DNA from: Hemileia vastatrix
Taxonomy: Eukaryota; Basidiomycota; Pucciniomycetes; Pucciniales; Zaghouaniaceae
Direction: 5' to 3'
DNA length: 64,000 nucleotides
Assembly: GCA_030280995.1 (NCBI GenBank)
Contig: JASXTE010000004.1
Location: forward strand, 16,395,501-16,459,500
This document shows, one piece after another, positions 57,353 to 64,000 of the stretch. Position 1 is the first letter of the stretch. Every line of letters begins with the position of its first letter. Position numbers and translations under genes: made by a program. The notes under the pieces were generated by a model. The model ran no database searches. It was not told where the DNA came from and worked only from the letters and a program-made list of their open reading frames with translations.

Positions 57353-60300
57353 CCCCCCCTACTTCAGACATGATTAGATTCAAATTCTGTTTATCACTAT
57401 CAAAACAAATTTGTGGTTGTTGTTTGGTGAACATATCCGCCAGCATGTCAATAGTGGAACAATAAACAATCCTTATTTCATTACATTTAACTTTCTGTTG
57501 CAGCCAATGATAACAAACATCTATATGTTTTGAGCGCTCATTGATTTGATCTTCCTTCAACAAGAAGATGGCCCCACTATTATCACAAAGTAGATCTGGT
57601 TCATTTATTCGGCTAAGAAGTTGTGGAGTGACCATATCAATGTTGAGAGAGAAAATTTTTTTGGAGAGCCAGTCCAGAGATTTTGTGCATTCACACATTG
57701 CAATGTATTCAGCTTCAGTGACCAAAAGAGTTTCCACTTTTTTCTGTCTACTTTACCAGGATATTGGACTTCCATTGAGCATGATCATAAAGCCAGTTAC
57801 TGAACATCTAGTGGCCTTGAAATTAGCATAATCAGAGTCACTATAGGCCTCAAAATCAACATTACTCGTATTACGTAGATACTTGATCCCAGTTGTTTGA
57901 TTCGTAATTACATACTGTAAGAGTTTCTGAGCAAGCTTCCAGTGATAGGGTGAGTGATTTGAGTTGTATTTAGATAGAGAATTAAGGGCTTGACTAATAT
58001 CTGGTCTTGTTGAAACAGCTAGATAATTCAAAGAGCCAATAAGCTCCTGATAAGGATCATCCTTTCTGGCTTCAGTTTCAGGTGATGGATCAAGCAGATG
58101 AAAATTTACTGGAAGCGGTGTGGATAGCTTCTTAAAATCAGACAAATCAAAACGTCTAGCCAACTCATTAACATAAGACTCCTGAGTTAATGTGATGTAA
58201 TAATCAAGGTATGAAATTTTGATACCCAAATGATAAGTTGGGCTATCAGTCCATTTAACCTTGAAATGTGCCTGTAAATCAGTATGAAATCAGTTTATGG
58301 TTTTAACACAATTTGAGAAAACCAGCCTGCCATACACATGGAGATGAACAAAAAGAAATACTTTCTTATTTTGATAAATAAACAGTGATTCATCTCCTTT
58401 GGCCTCTGTAAAATTTAATTTTGTCATAACTTCAACAAACTTTTCCTTCCACTGTCAAGGCACTTTAGGAGTACCATAAAGTGGTTTTTTAACTTCCAAA
58501 CCTTATGATTACCACCTATTTCATAGCCTTTGACTTGTGTAACATAAACATTGTCTTTCATTATGCCATGAAGAAAGGAAGTTGAAAAATCAAATTGTGA
58601 AATAAACCAGTTTCTAGCAGTGGCAAGGGACATGAGAAGCCTAGACGTCTCAGTACATCCTAAAGAAGCATATGTCTCTCCATAGTCTATACCCTATTTT
58701 TGAATATTTCCCAAAGCAACCCATTGTGCCTTAAATCTGATTACTCTACCGAGTTCATCCCTTTTTTTTAGAAAAAACCCAAGTACCCCCAATGACATTC
58801 ATGTCCTTTGTCTTATTTACCAACACGCCAACCTGATGCTCACATAAAGAATCAAATTCTTTATCCATAGCCTCACGCCATAATTCAGCTTCCTGACTAT
58901 TCAACGCCTGCTTATATGTAGGAGTATCCGATGTATGGCTGGAAAGATAACCATAGTAAGCTGGTGGATTGCATTGTCTCACTGGTCTGCCATGATGCGA
59001 GAGATTTTCAGAGGTAGGCGAGTTACTAGCCTCAGAGTCATCTGGTACAGGTACTAGAGGATGATCACTTACAGTTGGTTCAGGTGTCTGACTTTGGAGG
59101 GTAAGTTTAAGCCGTTGAATCTTCCTTTGTGTAACCTCTACATGATCATCATCTAATACTCCTAATTCCTCACCTGGGACAGAGGTGTGAATTGAGGTAT
59201 CTGAAGACGACAGAGGTAAGAGAGCCACTTGTGAAGACAATTCAGTTTGTGCAGGTGAGTTAATGAAAGTGTTAGAGGAAGTTGGTAGAAGTACATAATT
59301 GGGTACCTTAATGGAAACATTTGGTTCATTAAAATAATTTTGTGATTCAAGAATTTTCACATTCCATGGAACAATAATTTTCCTTTTTAATGAATCATAC
59401 AGCCGATAACTTTTAGAGTTGGGTCCATAACCTACAATTGCACACTCAATACACCGAGGCTGAAATTTATGAGGGTGATCTTCCTTGGCACTGTGTCAAA
59501 TGGCAAGCGAACCAAACCTTCAAAGAAATGAGTAGTCAGCTGAATGATTACCTTCACTTGGAAGAAAACCATTTAAAACATCCTGTGGTGTCCTTGACTT
59601 CAGTTTAGAATGTGGGAGCATATTCAACAGATATAAACTACTCATAACACACTCTCCCCAGAGTGGAGCCGGGCATTCAGAGTCTATCATAACAGTACAA
59701 ACTTTATCTATGAGAGTCTTGTTGAATTTCTCAGCAACAGAGTTGTGTTGAGGCGTCCTGGCTGGTGCCTGTTCTCAAGTGATCCCACATTTATCTAAAT
59801 GATCAATAAATTTCCCAGAACCATACTCTCCTCCCCTATCACATTTCACAAATTTAATTTTACGCTCCAACTTATTTTCAACATCAGCCTGATAAATAAG
59901 AAATTTAGAGAAAACTTCTGATTTTCATTTCATGAGAAAAACAGTTGAATATCGTGTGCAGTCATCTATGAATGTAACTACATATCTATGACCCCCAATA
60001 CTAGGTGGTTCAATAGGCCCCATAACATCCAAATGAATACAAAAGAGAGGTGCAGTTGCCAGTGGAAAGGACGATAGGAAGGGTAATTTTACCATTTTTC
60101 CTTTCAGGCATGTAACACACTCATATCTTTCATCAACAAAACCAATAACCTTTTCAGTTAGAAACCTTCTGGTAGATTTATCATTCAGATGCCCTAAACG
60201 TTGATGCCCTTGAAACAGTGTCAGACTTGATTCACTTGAAAAAAGAGCCCTATTTGTGACATACCACAAGTTTTGTTTTTGACCTTTATGATTTAGCTTG

Positions 60301-61622
60301 GAAACGAGCTGTCCACTTGAGTTAAGGACTTTTGTTTCAACAGGATAAAAAACAATACTATAACCTAGACGATTCAACTTATTGACTGAGATTAAGTTGG
60401 CGAAAATTCCATCTACGGCTAAGACGTCATGCAGAACCAATTTTTGATTAATAACCAAGTCACCAGAATAATTCACAATAAAAACTTTGGTTCCGGCAGT
60501 ATAAATTTTAACTGGAGGGATAAGATTTTTAAGATTAGAAAGCACTCCTTTATTCTGAACCATATGCGAAGTCGCTCCTGAATCTAAGACGAAACGAGTG
60601 TTAAAATTTTTTGTTCCAGCTAGATACGCTGATTCTTCATGCTCGTGTTCAACAACTAATGAAGCTGATTCAGTAACTTCCTCAGCAGGTTTGGCCTTCT
60701 TGTTTTTAGAGTGCAACGTGACTTTAAATTTTTTTAACTCCTCACGTAGTTGAGTGATACAATTCTTGTCACTGTGACCGACATGTCCTAGCTTACACTT
60801 GATATTCTTCTTGTCCTTTTTATCAGGTGAATGAGAGTGATGAGTAGTTTTTTTCTTTTTTGCCTGAGCTTTTAGTGCGTTATCACTAGAGTTTTCATCA
60901 CGCAACCTGCAATTTGCCTCTGATTTGAGACTATTGTAAACTTGCTCTAGTGTTAAATTCTTAAAATTCTGAAAAAGGTTTTGAGTGATTCCTAACATCG
61001 TCTCGTGTTGAAAACTTTTAACAAGAATCATAGCCACCACTTTGGATGGAATAGACAGCTCTGGGTCACTGGATGCACTGTTTACCAACAAGTTTTCTAT
61101 CTCTTCAAATTTGCCCAAATGCTCCCTAAGAGATGAAGCTCCATCCCATTTAAAGTAAACAAGCTGATCCAACAGATCAGATACCGTAGAGGCATTTCCC
61201 TCACCATAATCAGAAAGAATTTTTTGATAGGCAAGATAAGTGGATTCAGCCTTTGAGATCAGTAATTAATCCCTCAGTCCAACAGCGTTGATTAGGATTA
61301 ACTGAGATTTAGCTTCACTCTTACGCCAGTCATTTGAATCAGCATCACTGGGCTTGGCAGCACAAGTAATATGATGAGTTAGATCATGAGAGTCAAAGTA
61401 GAACTCAATCATCTATTTCCAAAGAGAAATATTTCCCGAGGTGAGAACTGGCACTCTCAATAGCTTGTCATTTGACTGATCCAACATAGTCAAAGAGATG
61501 TAGGGGCGTGTAGGATTAGCTGAGGTACTAGTTTCAGCTGCTGGCCAAAAGGTTGATGTTGATGAGGTATTATCAGAAGTAGCAGAAGATGTATCAGGTA
61601 TAACTTCACTCGGAGAGCACAT
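57330..61622 (-). pseudogene. Copia-3 gag-pol polyprotein, broken
   Basis: The N-terminus MCSPSEVIPDTSS is at 61622, stopped near 61412. Gag continues 61172-60800 (UBN2-like), with a degenerate zinc knuckle (CKLGHVGHSDKNC, second Cys lost). Protease FVLDSGATSHMV is near 60590. GAG-pre-integrase has HQRLGHLND and CVTCLKGK. Integrase starts at LDVMGPIEPP and stops at 59925. Remnants of the integrase end and of the Ser-rich linker are at 59360-58755 (AELWREAMDKEFDSL). RT pieces are at 58633-58424 (FDFSTSFLHG) and 58229-57753, and RNase H at 57737-57330 (ECTKSLDWLSKK, CDNSGAIFL, RSKHIDV). At least six stops or shifts make it inactive. The first 22 bp overlap the LTR/PPT edge. Confidence 0.9.
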
Positions 61623-61646
61623 TAAAAGATCTTCAGACTTTTAATC

Positions 61647-62389
61647 TATCGGAACCCTGTCAAATCACCTTTAAGTTATTATAAAGAGATTTGTCAGTTA
61701 TAATAAAACCCCGTTGACTGTAATGTATTCAATCACCTTTAAGTTATTATAAAGAGATTTGTCAGTTTTATTAAAACCCCGTTGACTGTAATGTATTCAA
61801 TCACCTGTCCCCAGTGATTGAAAGGTTTAAACGTGTTTCAACACAAATATCAATTTAATAAGTTAAAGATAAGAAGAATATAAAAAATGATAAATTAGTT
61901 TTTGTTAATGGAAAAATATAAGATTGGATAGCAAAGTGTCATTAAACAGTTTTAGTAATAAAACAATACCTTTAAGTTCTTATAAAGAGATTTTTCAGTT
62001 ATAGTAAAACCCCGTTTACTGTAATGTATTCAATCACCTAATAGACATACTAATGTTAGTTTTAATAAACAAAGTAGCAGTGTAACACTTTTACCTGTCC
62101 CCAGTGATTAAAAGGTTTAAACGGGTTTCAACACAAATATCAATATAATAAGTTAAAGATAAGAAGAATATAAAAAATGATCAATCAGTTTTTGTTAATG
62201 GAAAAATATAAGATTGGATAGAGAAATTGAGAGAACAGCATTCACTATATATAATCTCATATTATCATTATACACCCTAACTAACTGATCACATCTTAAA
62301 TCAATACTCAGTATATATATCAATCATTGTGTTAAGCACATGTAGAATACCCAACAACATTAGTGCCTAAAAACCAGTCTCCTTCAACA
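61647..62389 (-). repeat. Copia-3 5' LTR with internal tandem repeats
   Basis: The LTR is 743 bp and has units starting CCTTTAAGTTATTATAAAGAG at about 61668 and 61736 and a third at 61970. The first is a very short unit. It is 221 bp shorter than the partner LTR. It is followed by AATAT. Confidence 0.92.
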
Positions 62390-63998
62390 AATATGTCATC
62401 ATGACAAATTTTCAAGATGATTTCTTTCATAGAAGGAGGAATAACAATGACATTACTCAACTTTCTTCTATAATATAGATATCCTTCATCAATTGAAAAT
62501 TTACCTTTCTCCAAAGCCTTTTGGTACTTTAGTGGGAGGGTTTTAATTAATGCTTGCATTGAAGCTTTCTTTGAATCATTTAATATGGTACATAACTTTT
62601 TTAAGTCAGTGTACTTATCATATGAATCCAGGATAATCTGTAATAGCTCTTCCTCCATATCAACCACATATATCCCATGAATATGAATAATTTTATCCTC
62701 AGGATCATAAGCAGGATTAGAGTCATCATTTGGTAAAGGTAACCTTGATAACATATCCACATTTGAGTGAAAAATACCAGCCCTATGAGTAATTGTCATT
62801 CTCCCTCTGTATTCTTGAACAGATAACTGTCATCTAAACATATGTCTGTTAGGTGTTTTCAAGTTTAAAAGGGATTTAACTGCACTGCAGTCAGTGACAA
62901 GTTCAAATTTCTGGTCATCTAGGTAATAATGTAACTTTTCTAAAGCCCACAATATGGCTAAACATTCAAGCTGAGTGGCACCATATTTCAATTCACCATT
63001 TCTCAAGGTTCATGAAATATAACAAATTACTACTTCTGATACTTTTTCATTCATCACTTGTTTTTGATGGAGGGCAGAACCAAGACCAATAAAACTGGCA
63101 TCAGTGTACAAAAAAAATGGTTGATTAAAGTCAGGTAAAGCAAAAATTGGTGCTGACATCAAACAGTGTTTCATAGTGTCAAAGGCTCTCTGTCTTTCAC
63201 TATTCCAGACAAAAGAAACATTCTTTCTAGTCAGATGGGTAAGGGGTAATGCTATAACTTGGTAATTTTTAATATACTGTCTATAGTATCCACACATTCC
63301 CAAAAAACTCTGTAGCTCTCTAACTGTGGTAGGAGCCTTCACCTGTTGTATGGCTGCCACTTTGTTTTGGTCAACACATATCTGTAACCCTGAAACAACA
63401 TGACCAAGTACTTTTAAAGAATGAAAAGCAAATTTACATTTCTTCAAAGCAAGTGTCATATTTATTTCATCCATTTTGTGGAACACTTTACACAGGTGTT
63501 TAAGATGGTCCTCAAATGTTTTTGAGAATAAAATGATATCATCAATATAAAACATCAGCCATCCTTCAATTATCTACTGATGGAATGTGTTATCCATAAC
63601 TTTTTGAAAAACTGAAGGGGAATTTTTAGGGCCAAATGGCATCCTAAATACTTATAAATACCCATATGAGTAGAAATCATCAGAAAATTCTGGGAATTCT
63701 TCTCAACAGGTACCTGGTGATATCCCTTGTTACAATCCAAACAGCTTATATATTTAGCACCTTTTAATTTAGCATGTATAGAGCTAATTCTAGGTAAAGA
63801 ATAGATATCATCAACAGTATAAGTATTCAATTCTCTATAATCACCACATAACCTGGATTTATCTTTCTCATAAGAAATTAGGACAGGTGAGATAAAACAA
63901 TATTTAGGTGTCTCAACTACCTTTTCAATAATATTCATTTTTAAAAGGGTAGAGATATTATCCCCAATATCTTTTCTCTTTGTGGTAGAAGTAGGATA
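62390..63998 (-). pseudogene. Gypsy-2 reverse transcriptase, RNase H and start of integrase
   Basis: RT at 63938-63570 has ISPVLISYEKDKSRLCGDYR and KYISCLDCNKGYHQVPV. The YIDD box is in 63555-63010 (MFYIDDIILFSK). The connection reads LQSFLGMCGYYRQYIKNY. RNase H follows with LYTDASFIGLGSAL and, after stops near 63010-62820, THRAGIFHSNVDMLSRLP. The last part (62799-62395) leads into the integrase zinc region, ending ILKICHDDIF at the Copia-3 junction. Frame breaks near 63560 and 62815 show decay. The upstream part (protease, gag) is outside the window. Confidence 0.92.
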
Positions 63999-64000
63999 AG

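Larger units (their letters stand above)
56389..62389 (-). mobile_element. Copia-3: Ty1/Copia element nested in Gypsy-2
   Basis: A 6,001-bp insertion with LTRs beginning TGTTG(A/C)AGGAGACTGG and ending TTCC(A/G)ATA on the minus strand. It is flanked by a perfect 5-bp duplication, AATAT (56384-56388 and 62390-62394). Removing it and one AATAT rejoins the Gypsy-2 integrase frame at the HDDIF/AGN site. A G-rich tract (AGTAGGGGGGG) precedes the 3' LTR. The proteins are of a different Copia lineage from Copia-1 and Copia-2. The LTRs differ in length (964 and 743 bp) because of internal tandem repeats. Several stops disrupt the polyprotein. Confidence 0.94.
54674..64000 (-). mobile_element. Gypsy-2: chromodomain LTR retrotransposon, split by Copia-3, running off the right edge
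   Basis: The minus strand encodes RT, RNase H, the integrase zinc region, integrase core, AT-hook and chromodomain, then a purine tract (GAGTGAGGGAG) and a 395-bp 3' LTR with TGTCAG/CTGACA ends. The coding sequence breaks in the integrase zinc region exactly where Copia-3 (56389-62389) inserted. The 5' LTR and gag lie outside the window. It is the same clade as Gypsy-1 (near-identical segment SPVLISYEKDK, same tail) but has an unrelated, shorter LTR. RT has stops, so the copy is inactive. Confidence 0.93.

Overview
The window looks like a piece of an AT-rich, repeat-laden fungal nuclear genome. The evidence is four intron-rich single-copy genes with typical fungal architecture (a ZIP zinc transporter, replication factor C subunit RFC4/RFC2, a HAD/PHOSPHO-type phosphatase and the SLX1 nuclease). 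Their introns follow GT-AG rules, and most of the rest of the window is LTR retrotransposons and small inverted-repeat elements. I cannot place it more precisely; many introns plus both Copia and chromodomain Gypsy elements are compatible with several fungal phyla.

Layout. 0.7-1.5 kb: one serine-rich hypothetical protein gene. 2.5-11.7 kb: a nested stack. A huge A/T microsatellite holds a CACTA-ended miniature element, which holds a 7.7-kb Gypsy element (Gypsy-1) with 1,496-bp LTRs and a perfect GCAAC target duplication. Gypsy-1 has lost most of RT, RNase H and integrase. 11.7-20.5 kb: AT-rich non-coding DNA with a diverged inverted-repeat element and a Tc1/mariner-like miniature element. 20.5-22.0 kb: a cluster of nested long-TIR miniature elements with CACTA-like ends. 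22.0-27.2 kb: a decayed Copia element (Copia-2). 27.2-31.2 kb: non-coding DNA with several miniature elements. 31.2-36.2 kb: an intact Copia element (Copia-1) with one 1,440-codon polyprotein, LTRs identical by eye and a perfect GTTAG duplication.

38.0-46.9 kb is the only gene-dense part: zinc transporter, RFC4, phosphatase and SLX1, all on the + strand. RFC4 loads PCNA and SLX1 resolves branched DNA, so two of the four act in genome maintenance, but the spacing gives no sign of co-transcription. 48.3-51.9 kb: an old solo LTR of the Gypsy-1 type with a CACTA-type miniature element inside it, a Tc1-like transposase fragment and a Copia remnant cut by a third CACTA-type copy. 54.7 kb to the right edge: a second chromodomain Gypsy (Gypsy-2), interrupted by a third well-delimited Copia element (Copia-3, 56.4-62.4 kb) with a perfect AATAT duplication.

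The most notable observations are the intact young Copia, the reciprocal nesting of Gypsy-1 and the CACTA-type miniature family, a terminal palindrome in that family that appears to keep its symmetry through paired changes, AT-hook plus chromodomain integrase tails, and an 11-nt micro-exon carrying the catalytic DFDG of the phosphatase. I found no CRISPR, tRNA or rRNA gene. I see no wholly new gene system; the under-described material is in the miniature elements.
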